From contig CABUIX010000007.1 in NCBI GenBank assembly GCA_902491795.1, positions 1 to 50,850 of the forward strand: 50,850 nucleotides of DNA, in the 5' to 3' direction. Below the pieces are notes generated by a model. It searched no databases, had not been told where the DNA came from, and worked only from the letters and a program-made list of their open reading frames with translations. Position numbers and translations under genes: made by a program. The DNA comes from an uncultured Bacteroidales bacterium (GTDB lineage: Bacteria > Bacteroidota > Bacteroidia > Bacteroidales > UBA932). Below, one piece after another: positions 16,074-25,531 of this stretch (positions within the stretch are counted from its first letter, which is position 1; every line of letters starts with the position of its first letter).

Positions 16074-17249
16074 ATGGACAGAAGAAAATTCATACGCGAC
16101 AGCCTGATCGCAACGGCAGGAGCGGTAGCGGCAGGCACCATATCCTCATGCGGAGGGACCATCGGCAGAATCGGCGGAGCATCATCCCGGGGCGGAATTT
16201 CCGGCGGGCCCATAACACTCGAATGGAAAGATTTTACCGCCGAGATGAAATATACCTTCAGCATTTCCGGATCCTCCCGCAACAGCACGCCAATCGTGCT
16301 GACAAAAATGCAGTGGTGCGGTTTCACAGGTTACGGGGAAGCCTCAATGCCTCCCTATCTCGGCGAGAGCCACGCTTCGGTCAACGCCTTCCTCAAGGAT
16401 GTGGCCGAAAAGGTCCTTCCGAGGTATACCGACGCTTTCCTGCTCGAGGACATTCTGGCTGAAGTGGATGCGCTGGCCCCCGGCAATTGCGCCGCAAAGG
16501 CCTCGGTCGACATCGCCCTGCACGACCTGCTCGGGAAAATCATGGGACAGCCATGGTGGAAGATATGGGGATTCAATCCCGAAAACACGCCATACACCTG
16601 CTACACAATAGGATACGATGCTTCCGACGATATCGTGAAGAAAAAGACATCAGAGGCTTCATGGTCAAGATACCTCAAGGTCAAGCTCGGACAATCAGAC
16701 ACTGAAGACCGAAGGATGATGAGACTCATACGGGAAATCTGTCCTGACACTCCGGTCTACGTGGATGCCAACCAAGGCTGGAAAGACCGTATATATGCAG
16801 CAGAAATGGCATGCTGGCTTGCCGAGAACGGTGTCGTGATGATAGAGCAGCCCATGCCGAAAGATGACATCGAAGGCAACGGATACGTGAATTCAAAAAG
16901 CCCTGTACCGATAGTCGCTGATGAATCCTGCCAGAGACTGGCCGACATTACAGGACTGCAGGGCGCCTTCAGGGGCATCAACATCAAGCTGATGAAATGT
17001 ACGGGAATGCATGAGGCCCGGGAAATGATCACTCTGGCCCATTCGCTCGGCATGGACACCATGATAGGCTGCATGACCGAGACGTCGGCAGCCATATCGG
17101 CCGCGGCACAACTGGCCCCCAAGATGCGCTGGGCCGACCTCGACGGCAACATCCTGATTGCCAACGACTGTTTCAGCGGCATGAAGCTGCACGACGGAAA
17201 GATCACGCTGGATGACCTTCCGGGAATCGGGGCAGAGCCTGTCAAATAA
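16074..17249 (+). CDS. Dipeptide epimerase (enolase superfamily) with Tat-type signal
   Basis: A 391-residue L-Ala-D/L-Glu-type dipeptide epimerase, which inverts the alpha carbon of dipeptides during murein peptide recycling. The N-terminus MDRRKFIRDSLIATAG is a twin-arginine signal, and SSCGG at residues 24-28 suggests a lipid-anchored, folded export product. The enolase-superfamily active site is complete: lysines in LKVKLG, metal ligands in VDANQGW, EQPMP and ADES, and the opposite-face lysine in NIKLMK. It is followed after 39 bases by a thioesterase gene on the same strand. Exact dipeptide specificity cannot be read from the sequence. Confidence 0.88.
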   Translation: MDRRKFIRDSLIATAGAVAAGTISSCGGTIGRIGGASSRGGISGGPITLEWKDFTAEMKYTFSISGSSRNSTPIVLTKMQWCGFTGYGEASMPPYLGESHASVNAFLKDVAEKVLPRYTDAFLLEDILAEVDALAPGNCAAKASVDIALHDLLGKIMGQPWWKIWGFNPENTPYTCYTIGYDASDDIVKKKTSEASWSRYLKVKLGQSDTEDRRMMRLIREICPDTPVYVDANQGWKDRIYAAEMACWLAENGVVMIEQPMPKDDIEGNGYVNSKSPVPIVADESCQRLADITGLQGAFRGINIKLMKCTGMHEAREMITLAHSLGMDTMIGCMTETSAAISAAAQLAPKMRWADLDGNILIANDCFSGMKLHDGKITLDDLPGIGAEPVK

Positions 17250-17288
17250 AATTTCACAAATCACAACAACAGAACAATCACTTCTAAA

Positions 17289-17777
17289 ATGGACAAGATC
17301 AAGAACCCATACCTGCACCTTCATGACCAGGGATACAACTGCTTCGGATGCTCACCATGGAACCCGATAGGACTGAAGATGGAATTCTACGAGGACGGTG
17401 ACGACATAGTGTCATTCTGGGAGCCGGGGAAGAACTACCAGAGCTGGCTCAACACTCTTCACGGCGGCATTCAGGCAACCCTCCTCGACGAAGCGGCAGG
17501 CTGGTACGTCACAAGAAAGATGCAGACCGCAGGAGTCACGACCAACTTGAGCGTCAGATACCGCCACACAGTTCCGGTGCTTCCGGGAGTCAAGCTCGAA
17601 ATAAGGATAAGCCTCAAGGAGACACGGCACAACCTGGTCATTCTCGAAGGAAAGATCATCAATGACGGACAGGTCTGCACCACAGCCGAACTGACATACT
17701 TCACCTTCCCTCAGGAAAAGGCCAAAAAGGACATGTTCTTCAACGGCTGCGAGCTCGAGAAGGACACGGCAGAGTAA
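17289..17777 (+). CDS. PaaI-family hotdog thioesterase
   Basis: A 162-residue hotdog-fold acyl-CoA thioesterase. The core HGGIQATLLDEAAGW (about residues 58-72) holds the His-Gly-Gly turn and the catalytic acid on the central helix, and SVRYRHTVPVLPG is the following strand. Near the N-terminus NCFGCSPWNPIGLKMEF is the usual pre-core segment of this subgroup. The substrate is unknown. It is probably cotranscribed with the epimerase and converges on ppx with a seven-base gap. Confidence 0.85.
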   Translation: MDKIKNPYLHLHDQGYNCFGCSPWNPIGLKMEFYEDGDDIVSFWEPGKNYQSWLNTLHGGIQATLLDEAAGWYVTRKMQTAGVTTNLSVRYRHTVPVLPGVKLEIRISLKETRHNLVILEGKIINDGQVCTTAELTYFTFPQEKAKKDMFFNGCELEKDTAE

Positions 17778-17784
17778 GCGCTTT

Positions 17785-18693
17785 CTATTTCCAGGAGTTG
17801 AACTCCATGTACTGTTTCTCGACCAGCCCGTCAGCAAGGCCGAGCGAAGGCACGAGCACAAATTCCGACTTGAGAGAGCCGGCCACGTCAAGAAAGATCT
17901 CCCCTGCCGGGACAATCACGTCGGCGCGGTCGGGCTTGAGTCCGAATTCCGACATGCGCTCCTGTATGCTCATGCCGCGCAGGCGGTCCACCATGGCGCG
18001 CAGCGCAGCGACAGAAAGTTTCCCGTCCTTGCCATCCTGGAGTCCCGTCTGCTGGGCGAGCCTGTAAAGCTTGTTTATGTTGCCTCCCGACCCTATTATG
18101 TTCACCGGCTGCCCGCATTCGGAACTGAAAGCCCTCATGTCGGCGGCAATATGATCCAGCTCGGCCCTGTTGACATCCTCGCCGCTGTGCAGCATCCTCA
18201 ACGTGCCGATGTTGTAGGAGCATGAACTTTCCTTGACTCCCTTGCGTATCAGAGTTATTTCAGTACTGCCTCCTCCGACATCAACATACGCGCACGTGGC
18301 CTGCTGGCGCGCTGCAAGTTCAATGTGGTTGCCGTAAACGATTGCGGCCTCTTCGGCTCCGCTGATTATTTCCACGGTGATCCCGGTTTCCTTCTTTATC
18401 TCCGCTATAACGGACTTGCCGTTTGAGGCATCACGCATCGCAGAGGTCGCGCAACAGCGGAACTGGACCACATTGTAAAGTTCCATTATCTGCTTGCAGG
18501 CCTTGATGAAGGTTATGGTCTTCCTGCGCCTTTCCTTGCTGATCTTGCCGTTGATGAAAACATCCTCCCCAAGACGCAGCGGATAGCGGAAAAAGAATTC
18601 TTTCTTGAAGACAAGACCGCCAGTGCTGTCACGCGAGACGCTCTTTATCAGCAGCCTCGCGGCATTTGAGCCTATGTCTACTGCTGCATACAT
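17785..18693 (-). CDS. ppx: Exopolyphosphatase / pppGpp phosphohydrolase (Ppx/GppA family)
   Basis: A 302-residue single-domain Ppx/GppA enzyme that removes terminal phosphate from polyphosphate, and in some relatives the 5'-phosphate of pppGpp. The sugar-kinase-like fold shows AAVDIGSNAARLLI at the start, ATSAMRDASN near residue 90, VDVGGGSTEIT near residue 140 and IIGSGGNINKL around residue 200. The C-terminal HD domain of long Ppx proteins is absent, as in many Bacteroidota. It is last in the phosphate operon and overlaps ppk by 16 bases. Confidence 0.92.
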   Translation of the reverse strand: MYAAVDIGSNAARLLIKSVSRDSTGGLVFKKEFFFRYPLRLGEDVFINGKISKERRRKTITFIKACKQIMELYNVVQFRCCATSAMRDASNGKSVIAEIKKETGITVEIISGAEEAAIVYGNHIELAARQQATCAYVDVGGGSTEITLIRKGVKESSCSYNIGTLRMLHSGEDVNRAELDHIAADMRAFSSECGQPVNIIGSGGNINKLYRLAQQTGLQDGKDGKLSVAALRAMVDRLRGMSIQERMSEFGLKPDRADVIVPAGEIFLDVAGSLKSEFVLVPSLGLADGLVEKQYMEFNSWK

Positions 18694-20813
18694 TCCAGTT
18701 CCTCCGAATAATGCCGGTAAAGTTCGTCCTGCGAGCGGAAAGGCTTCCCGGAATGTCCGGGCAGTGCTTCATCCAGAAATGCGGGCAAGTCTTCGGCTGA
18801 GCGTATCCGGTTCTCTCCCGATCCGTTGACCACCCTTGCCTGCACGGTGTCGGCAAGTGCACTGTACACGATTCTGCGCATCTCGTCCCGTATCCGGGGA
18901 TCGTATACCGGAGTGAGAACCTCAACCCGGTGGTCAAGGTTTCGCGGCATCCAGTCCGCCGAACCCAGATATATGCGCTCGTCGCCTCCGTTCGCGAAAA
19001 TCAGTATGCGCGAATGCTCAAGGTAACGGTCAATTATGCCGCATATCCTGATGTTCTCCGACAGTCCGGGCTGCCCGGCCACGATCGAACAGTTGCCTCT
19101 CAACGCAATGTCAACCTGAACTCCGGCATTGGACGCACGATAGAGAAGATCCACCATGCCCTCGTCAGTAATATGATTGATCTTCATCCTTATGTATGCA
19201 GGAAGCCCTTTTCGGGCATTTGCGATCTCGTTGCGGACAAGCTTCGCGACATTCGTGCGCATGAAGTTCGGCGCGACCAGAAGTTCCCTGAATTTCACCG
19301 GCATGAACGGGGAGGCGATGAAATCAAATACCTTCTCGACTTCCCTGACCAGTTCGGGGCGTGCAGTGAACAGCATGACATCCGTGTATGTCCTAGCGTT
19401 GCCCTCATGGAAATTGCCGGTCCCGATCACCGCATAATTGCCTGACGAGGTCTTTATGTGCGTAAGCTTTCCGTGCACCTTGAGCCCCTCCACACCGTAA
19501 ATCACCTCGATTCCGGCATCACGCATCTTTCCGCTCCAATGGATATTGCTCTCCTCGTCAAACCTGGCAAGCAGCTCTATGACCACAGTCACCTTCTTGC
19601 CGTTGTGGGCAGCCGCAATCAAGGCCTCCACAACCTTGGAATTCTTGGCAAGGCGGTAGAGCGATATCTTGATCGACTTCACCTTCGGCGAAACGGCAGA
19701 CTCGCGCAGAAGCTGCAGGAAAGCGTCAAAAGAGTGGTACGGCACATGGATGAAGCGGTCAGCTGCCGAAATTATCTCGAATATTCCCGGCACTCGCCCG
19801 TCCTGACCGGTCATGCCGGCACGCCAGCTGCCGAGCGCGTCAAGAGGGCGGCGCTCCGGATACTTCAGGTCGCTCCTGCCGCAGTCAGGAAAAGACATCA
19901 GGTCACGGTGATTGTGGTAACGGCTTCCGGGCACTACCGTATCGTATGGCGACAGGTGGAGCTTCCGCATGACGCGGCGAAGCAGATCCTTTGGCATTCC
20001 GGAATCATACATCACCCTCAGAGGCTCCCCGGTGCGGCGGGAGGCAAGGCCCTTCTGCACTTTCTGCATCTTGCTGTCGTTGAAGTCATTGTCAATTTCC
20101 ATCTCGGCATCCCTGGTGAACTTGAATGAATAGGCCTCCCAGGAGTCGAAATCCAGCCCCACGAAGAATTTTCCCATCATCAGGCGCAGAATGTCGTCAA
20201 GCACCATCACGCATGCATTTCCGCCCGCATCGTCGGGAATCCGGTGATATCTGCCCACCCTCGACGAAGGGACCGGAAGCACAGCGTAGAAATACGCGGT
20301 CTTGTCCTTGTCGGTTCGCGACAGACGGACCGCGAGATAGTGTGACGTGTCCGTTATGAGATTCAGGTCCTCCACCTTGTTCATCCATATCGGTGACGTT
20401 GCGCCGGCTATGTTGGTCTCATAAAAATTTTCTGCCCAGGCAAGCTGGACGGCATCGAGTCCTGTCTCGTCCACCAGCCGTATGCCGGCAGCCGACAAAT
20501 CCGAAAAGACCCCGTCAATAGTACGGGAGAACTCCTCGTCGTATTCCGAATACAGCCGGGCTATCTGTTTCAGGATCCTTTTGGCTGATGCGACCTCATC
20601 CTTGAGGAATTTGTGGTCATTCTCCGCGATGCGGCTCAGTGTGGCAACACGCACACGGAAGAATTCATCAAGATTGTTGGAATAAATCCCAATGAAATTG
20701 AGTTTTTCGAGCAAGGGCACCTCAGGCCTCTGCGCTTCCTGCAGGATGCGGTGGTTGAAGTACATCCAGCTCACATCCCTATCAATCGTCTTCTTCGGTT
20801 TCTTTGACGGCAT
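18678..20813 (-). CDS. ppk1: Polyphosphate kinase 1
   Basis: A 711-residue PPK1, which reversibly transfers the ATP gamma phosphate onto long polyphosphate chains. The N-terminal domain opens with DRDVSWMYFNHRILQEAQ, followed by KLNFIGIYSNNLDEFFRVRV. The two phospholipase-D-like catalytic domains contain SIKISLYRLAKNS, the active-site VHGKLTHI (the His that becomes phosphorylated), TGNFHEGNARTYTD, and SADWMPRNLDHRVEV. Length and order are those of full PPK1. It sits one base after the porin stop and overlaps ppx, so synthesis and breakdown of polyphosphate are made from one message. Confidence 0.95.
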   Translation of the reverse strand: MPSKKPKKTIDRDVSWMYFNHRILQEAQRPEVPLLEKLNFIGIYSNNLDEFFRVRVATLSRIAENDHKFLKDEVASAKRILKQIARLYSEYDEEFSRTIDGVFSDLSAAGIRLVDETGLDAVQLAWAENFYETNIAGATSPIWMNKVEDLNLITDTSHYLAVRLSRTDKDKTAYFYAVLPVPSSRVGRYHRIPDDAGGNACVMVLDDILRLMMGKFFVGLDFDSWEAYSFKFTRDAEMEIDNDFNDSKMQKVQKGLASRRTGEPLRVMYDSGMPKDLLRRVMRKLHLSPYDTVVPGSRYHNHRDLMSFPDCGRSDLKYPERRPLDALGSWRAGMTGQDGRVPGIFEIISAADRFIHVPYHSFDAFLQLLRESAVSPKVKSIKISLYRLAKNSKVVEALIAAAHNGKKVTVVIELLARFDEESNIHWSGKMRDAGIEVIYGVEGLKVHGKLTHIKTSSGNYAVIGTGNFHEGNARTYTDVMLFTARPELVREVEKVFDFIASPFMPVKFRELLVAPNFMRTNVAKLVRNEIANARKGLPAYIRMKINHITDEGMVDLLYRASNAGVQVDIALRGNCSIVAGQPGLSENIRICGIIDRYLEHSRILIFANGGDERIYLGSADWMPRNLDHRVEVLTPVYDPRIRDEMRRIVYSALADTVQARVVNGSGENRIRSAEDLPAFLDEALPGHSGKPFRSQDELYRHYSEELECMQQ

Positions 20814-20814
20814 A

Positions 20815-21867
20815 TCAGAATCTTACCATGAATTCAATCACGAACTTGTCCTTGCCTGACACATCGGGAACTGCGCCCTGGCGATAAAAATATTTCTCAT
20901 AGTTTATGCGTATGTCGCTGACAAACGGAGTGCCGAGGCTCACGGTCACTCCCCCGGTAATCCTGGACCTGCCATAGTCACTGATGACGAGACTGCCGTC
21001 CGGATCCTGGACTCCGTTCAGATAGCGGATACCGTCGCTGTGGTCGCTCATTGAATCGTAACGCACAAGCGGGGAGACAGACTTGACGGCACCTTCACCG
21101 TCACATATGGGAATCATGTAGCTCACGAACCCGTCGAAGGAATGCACGTCGGTGAATGCATCCTGCGCATAGGTCTTGTAAAGATATTCGGCCTCGGCAT
21201 GCAACCGGCCGTTGTCATAGAAAGCTCCGGCTGAATACATCATCACATTTATGTCGTCCGGACGTATCTTCTGGGCACTCAGCACGACATTGAAACCATA
21301 CGGCAGGGTCACCTGGGCCTTTGCGGAAAAATTGATGTTGCGCGTCCAGAAATCCTTCTGGTTGGTAAGTCCGCTGCCGTTGAAGATGCCTGCCGCAAGA
21401 TGTACCGGGACCTCCTTGCCGAAATTCCAGCTGAGCTGTGCACCGACATCGCGGACATTGCCTACCTGCTTGGCAATGAATGAACGGTTCGCGAAGTACT
21501 GCTGGTGAGGTGAGCGGTGAGCATCGATGGTGAACGGCACCCTCATCTGACCTATCGTGAAATGAAGGTTCCTGGTAAGGTTGAACCTCGCATACGCGTC
21601 CAGCATCTTCAGAACGCCCTCATCGCACAAGTCTATCTCGGCCTTGTAGCTCACAATCTCGGAAAGATCCCCGCTGATGCTCACGCGGGCGTTGCGCACC
21701 TGGAAACGTCCGGCCTTGTCCTCCGGCTGATATTCATATTTCCCCCTGACAGTACCGTGGATCACTGGAGTGTAGTCCTTCGCGTTCTCGGCAGCACAGA
21801 GAGAAGCCGCCGCAACAAGAATTGCTGCGACGGCCACTGCATATTTGGATATCGTCGATTTCTTCAT
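20815..21867 (-). CDS. Phosphate-selective porin (OprO/OprP family)
   Basis: A 350-residue outer-membrane beta barrel with a cleavable signal peptide (KKSTISKYAVAVAA, cleaved near LCAAEN). Alternating strands such as FQVRNARVSISGDLSE and LHFTIGQMRVPFTIDAHRS, and the C-terminal FVIEFMVRF with terminal Phe, mark it as an OprO/P-type porin. It presumably admits phosphate or polyphosphate, and its place between the PiT transporter and polyphosphate kinase supports that. It lies 49 bases after the transporter stop. Confidence 0.88.
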   Translation of the reverse strand: MKKSTISKYAVAVAAILVAAASLCAAENAKDYTPVIHGTVRGKYEYQPEDKAGRFQVRNARVSISGDLSEIVSYKAEIDLCDEGVLKMLDAYARFNLTRNLHFTIGQMRVPFTIDAHRSPHQQYFANRSFIAKQVGNVRDVGAQLSWNFGKEVPVHLAAGIFNGSGLTNQKDFWTRNINFSAKAQVTLPYGFNVVLSAQKIRPDDINVMMYSAGAFYDNGRLHAEAEYLYKTYAQDAFTDVHSFDGFVSYMIPICDGEGAVKSVSPLVRYDSMSDHSDGIRYLNGVQDPDGSLVISDYGRSRITGGVTVSLGTPFVSDIRINYEKYFYRQGAVPDVSGKDKFVIEFMVRF

Positions 21868-21916
21868 GCAATAAAAATACTCATTTTACGATGATTTCAA
21901 AATTCCTGTCCGAGGA

Positions 21917-24160
21917 CTACTTGCCGGCAAAGTGGAACGATGCCCTCATCAGGTGCTTCGTGGTGTTGAGCAGCTCGGATGTCTCCTGGATCAGGTTCAG
22001 GTAAAGCTGGGATGTCTTGAGGTTGATTCCGTCCTCGGTCTGCATATGGTTTATCAGGTTCTTTCTGAGAGCCGAAAGTTCCGCGATTGCGCCCTGGAAG
22101 ACATGCAGCATGTTCTCATAGTCGGAATAGTCACCGGAACTTATCATCTTCCCGGCAGCGTCCAGCAGGGAGAGAACCTTTTCCATCACGGGACGGTATT
22201 CGTTGATGTATGTCTTGGAGAAAGGCTCGAAGCAGTTGTCCACATGCTCCAGTATCGGATCGAGCATTCGGCGCATTCCGTAGATGAACTCCTCGTCGCA
22301 GTTCATCGCAAGATGGAACCAGGTATTGCGCTCAACCGCAATCTCCATCGGTGAGCGGCGCAGGGCGACAAGCTCCAGGCGGCGCACACGGTGCTGCGTG
22401 TTCTTGATGTCCTTGAGATTCTTGCTGCATCGTCTGAGCGAACGAAGATCCTCGGTCTCAAGCCCTGTGAAAATAGCCTTGTAGTCTTCGGTGACGCTGC
22501 GGAGCACGTCTGTCTGGACTCCGACAAAATGTCTTGACAGCAGAATCCAGACCTGCTGGGGATCACTGGTCGCAAGCATGTGCTGCTCGATGGTCTTCTC
22601 TCCCGCCTCAGCCTTGTTTTTCCTGTCATAGGTCCGTTTGCTGTTCCAAAGAAGGAATATCACGAGAAGCATGAAGGCAGACATGGCGACAAACCCGCCG
22701 AAATGCATTATCAGGCACACAAGGCCGCAGGCGACAAAGGCTATGCCCGCAGTGAGGAACCATCCGCCTATCACACTCACGACACCCGTAATCCTGAAGA
22801 CAGCCGTCTCCCTGTTCCATGCCCTGTCAGCAAGGCTTGATCCCATTGCAACCATGAATGTCACATACGTTGTGGAAAGCGGAAGGGTCAGAGTGGTTCC
22901 CATTATTATGAGAAGGGCGGAGAGCACAAGATTTATGGAAGCCCGCACTTCATCAAAGGCGGCCCCCTCCTCCATTATGGCCTCGTCCTTGTTGAACCTC
23001 GATCCTATCCATGATCTCACGCTCCTCGGGACTATCTGCTCAACAGCGCGGCTGACGTTCTGAGAACTGCGCACGAGCACCCTTGCTACAGGAGAAGAAC
23101 CGAACATCTCGTCTCCCTCACCTTGACGGCTCAGGTTTACGCTTGTCTTGACAACATTCTGTGCCTTTTTGGATGTGGCAAGAGCCACCACCATGATTAC
23201 TCCCGCAATGAGCAGATATATCATGGGGCTTTTTGCGCTTCCCTCAAGGGACTTCATCATGAAGGCATCAGGATCGCCGCCTCCGTTTGCAAGGAAGTCA
23301 ATAAGCGAATCCAGCGCAGCCAGAGGCACTCCGATGAAATTCACCAGGTCATTCCCGGCGAATGCCATTGCAAGTGCGAATGTTCCTGCAAGCACGATTA
23401 TTTTGAAGACATTCACTTTCAGGAAATACAGCAGTTCTGAGAGGATCGTTGTGACCACGAATGCCACTGCAAGCAGCATCCCGGTATTTGTGTCGATCCA
23501 CTGGCGCAGTGTCTCGGAAATGAAGGGAGAATCCCCCAGCCCCTTGACGAAAATGAAGTACGCGAGTGAAGTGAAGGCTATGCCCCCAAAAATGCCTATG
23601 GTATATCCGAGTTTTTTCCTGTAGTTGAAAGAAAAGACAACTCTTGCAAGCCACTGCACCACCAGTCCTGCCACAAAGGCGATCGCGACTGAAACGAATA
23701 TTGCGATGATGACCGTAAGGGCCTTGTTGCTGTTCAGAAGCATTCCCAGCGACAGGCTTTCGTCACCGCCCATCTTCAGGAGCGCCATCACAAAAGATGC
23801 TCCGAGCAGTTCAAAAACCAGCGAAACGGTCGTGGATGTCGGCATCCCCATGCTGTTGAACATGTCCAGAACAACCACATCCGTAACCATCACCGCCAGA
23901 AAAATCGTTATAACTTCCTTGAAACTGTAGTAGGACGGCTGCAAGATTCCGTGCCGTGCCACATCCATCATGCCGGCGCTCATCACCGCGCCTATAAGCA
24001 CACCGGCAGAGGCCACAATCAGCACCGTCCTGAATTTTGCCACTTTGGCACCTATCGCTGAATTCAGGAAATTGACTGCATCGTTGCTCACACCGACAAA
24101 AAGGTCGAATACTGCCAGAACCAGCAGAAACCCGACTATCACATAGAAAATCTCGGTCAT
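21917..24160 (-). CDS. PiT-family inorganic phosphate transporter with PhoU-like C-terminal domain
   Basis: A 747-residue inner-membrane phosphate transporter. The two inverted PiT signatures are GVSNDAVNFLNSAIGAK near residue 25 and AFAGNDLVNFIGVPLAA near residue 270, spread over about ten to twelve helices. The last 200 residues, after KRTYDRKNKAEAGEK, are soluble and all-helical and resemble PhoU-type regulators, as in other Bacteroidota PiT proteins. The start MTEIFYVIVGF at 24160 is preferred to the 14-residue-longer ATG at 24202, which adds charged residues before the first helix. It is the first gene of the phosphate/polyphosphate operon, downstream of TTAACA repeats. Confidence 0.92.
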   Translation of the reverse strand: MTEIFYVIVGFLLVLAVFDLFVGVSNDAVNFLNSAIGAKVAKFRTVLIVASAGVLIGAVMSAGMMDVARHGILQPSYYSFKEVITIFLAVMVTDVVVLDMFNSMGMPTSTTVSLVFELLGASFVMALLKMGGDESLSLGMLLNSNKALTVIIAIFVSVAIAFVAGLVVQWLARVVFSFNYRKKLGYTIGIFGGIAFTSLAYFIFVKGLGDSPFISETLRQWIDTNTGMLLAVAFVVTTILSELLYFLKVNVFKIIVLAGTFALAMAFAGNDLVNFIGVPLAALDSLIDFLANGGGDPDAFMMKSLEGSAKSPMIYLLIAGVIMVVALATSKKAQNVVKTSVNLSRQGEGDEMFGSSPVARVLVRSSQNVSRAVEQIVPRSVRSWIGSRFNKDEAIMEEGAAFDEVRASINLVLSALLIIMGTTLTLPLSTTYVTFMVAMGSSLADRAWNRETAVFRITGVVSVIGGWFLTAGIAFVACGLVCLIMHFGGFVAMSAFMLLVIFLLWNSKRTYDRKNKAEAGEKTIEQHMLATSDPQQVWILLSRHFVGVQTDVLRSVTEDYKAIFTGLETEDLRSLRRCSKNLKDIKNTQHRVRRLELVALRRSPMEIAVERNTWFHLAMNCDEEFIYGMRRMLDPILEHVDNCFEPFSKTYINEYRPVMEKVLSLLDAAGKMISSGDYSDYENMLHVFQGAIAELSALRKNLINHMQTEDGINLKTSQLYLNLIQETSELLNTTKHLMRASFHFAGK

Positions 24161-24184
24161 ACCTTCGGTGAAATAAAACTTGCG

Positions 24185-24192
24185 CAAAGGTC
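24185..24192 (-). promoter_or_regulatory. Possible -7 element (GACCTTTG) of the phosphate operon
   Basis: It differs from TAnnTTTG at the first two bases. It lies about 20 bases downstream of the last TTAACA-like repeat, so a regulator bound there would overlap the -33 region, as activators of weak promoters do. Confidence 0.35.
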
Positions 24193-24212
24193 GACATATC
24201 ATATTACAGAAT

Positions 24213-24239
24213 CATTAAGAATTGTTAAGAAATTGTTAA
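24213..24239 (-). promoter_or_regulatory. TTAACA direct repeats: Pho-box-like operator
   Basis: On the minus strand TTAACA (24234-24239), TTAACA (24223-24228) and TTAATG (24213-24218) follow each other with 11- and 10-base periods. One-turn spacing of short direct repeats is the form of PhoB/PhoP boxes, and TTAACA is the known Bacillus subtilis PhoP half site. Its position before a phosphate operon fits, but the regulator is not in the window. Confidence 0.5.
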
Positions 24240-24285
24240 ATTGAAATTTCATTGATTCGGGTAGGCGGAAATTTTCCGAATTCCG

Positions 24286-24293
24286 TATATTTG
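24286..24293 (+). promoter_or_regulatory. TATATTTG promoter core of the DUF362 gene
   Basis: Exact TAnnTTTG match 23 bases before the ATG at 24316, divergent from the phosphate operon. Confidence 0.5.
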
Positions 24294-24315
24294 GCGCGGA
24301 AAAACTCACACGGAT

Positions 24316-25439
24316 ATGTCCAAAGTATATTTTACTGGTTTTCGCTGCAAGCCCGACGAAGGGCCGGCGGACAAACTCAAAAGACTCATAAAGGTTGCCG
24401 GCATCGGAGACCTCGACATGGACGGCAAGTTTGTCGCCATCAAGATGCATTTCGGTGAACTGGGCAACATGACTTTCCTGCGTCCCAACTATGCAAGAGC
24501 CGTGGTTGACGTTGTCAAGCAGCTGGGCGGGAAACCCTTCCTCACGGACTGCAACACCCTCTATCCGGGCAGCCGCAAGAATGCCCTGGAGCATCTCGAA
24601 TGCGCATGGCAGAACGGATTCACGCCGCTTACGGCCGGATGTCCGGTAATCATCGCCGACGGGCTCAAGGGAACAGATGACATCGCAGTGCCAGTTAATG
24701 GAGGCGAATACATCAAGGAAGCAAAAATAGGACATGCAATAATGGACGCCGACATCTTCATCTCGCTCACCCATTTCAAGGGACACGAGATGACCGGATT
24801 CGGAGGCACCATCAAGAACATCGGAATGGGATGCGGCTCGCGTGCCGGCAAGAAGGACCAGCACAGCAACGGAAAGCCGGTAATCAATGAAGACCGCTGC
24901 CGCGGATGCCGCCGCTGCATGCGGGAGTGCGCAAACAACGGGCTCGTCTTCAACGAAGAGAAAAAGAAGATGACGGTAGACTACGAGAACTGCGTAGGCT
25001 GCGGACGCTGTATAGGAGCCTGCAACTTCGACGCGATAGATTTCGCGCAGGACGCCGCCGTCAAGGAACTCAACTGCAGAATGGCGGAATACGCCAAAGC
25101 CGTGGTTGACGGCCGGCCAAATTTCCACATTTCTCTGATCTGCGATGTCTCGCCCACCTGTGACTGCATTCCGGGAATGACACGCCCATCATCCCCGATG
25201 TCGGAATGTTCGCCTCGTTTGACCCGCTCGCCCTTGACCAGGCCTGCGCAGACGCCTGCCTGAAGCAGACTCCCCTGCCGGGCAGCCAACTCACCGACGA
25301 GATGTCAAAACCCGATTTCCACGACAAGCACGACCACTTCGACAACACCAATCCCAACACGGAATACAAGACCTGCCTTGAGCACGCCGAAAAGATCGGG
25401 CTGGGAAGCAGGGAATATGAACTGGTCAGGGTCAAATGA
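24316..25439 (+). pseudogene. DUF362 protein with two 4Fe-4S clusters, broken by a one-base deletion
   Basis: A DUF362-type iron-sulfur protein, presumably involved in electron transfer. The first frame (24316-25263) reads normally through KMHFGELGNMTFLRPNYA, the THFKGHEMTGFGGTIKN motif, and two ferredoxin clusters near residues 196-240 (CRGCRRCMRECA and CVGCGRCIGAC), up to SPTCDC. After that codon the frame turns into an unrelated Pro/Ser-rich tail. The true C-terminus continues in the next frame as NDTPIIPDVGMFASFDPLALDQ and runs to 25439. Adding one C between 25167 and 25168 (TGC CAT TCC) restores a single 374-codon protein. Either the gene is inactivated or the base is a sequence error; the intact downstream frame favours a recent event or an error. 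Confidence 0.85.
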
Positions 25440-25462
25440 TGACATGCTGACCTTCAACGCAG

Positions 25463-25503
25463 AAAATCCGGCAGTTCCTCCATGGAAACTGCCGGATTTT
25501 TTT
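25463..25503 (+). terminator. Intrinsic terminator after the DUF362 gene
   Basis: AAAATCCGGCAGTT and AACTGCCGGATTTT form a 14-bp stem with a CC/GG top, followed by seven T. It can also serve the convergent gene ending at 25532. Confidence 0.88.
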
Positions 25504-25531
25504 GGAACGACTCCGGACGGTGCCGGCACCG

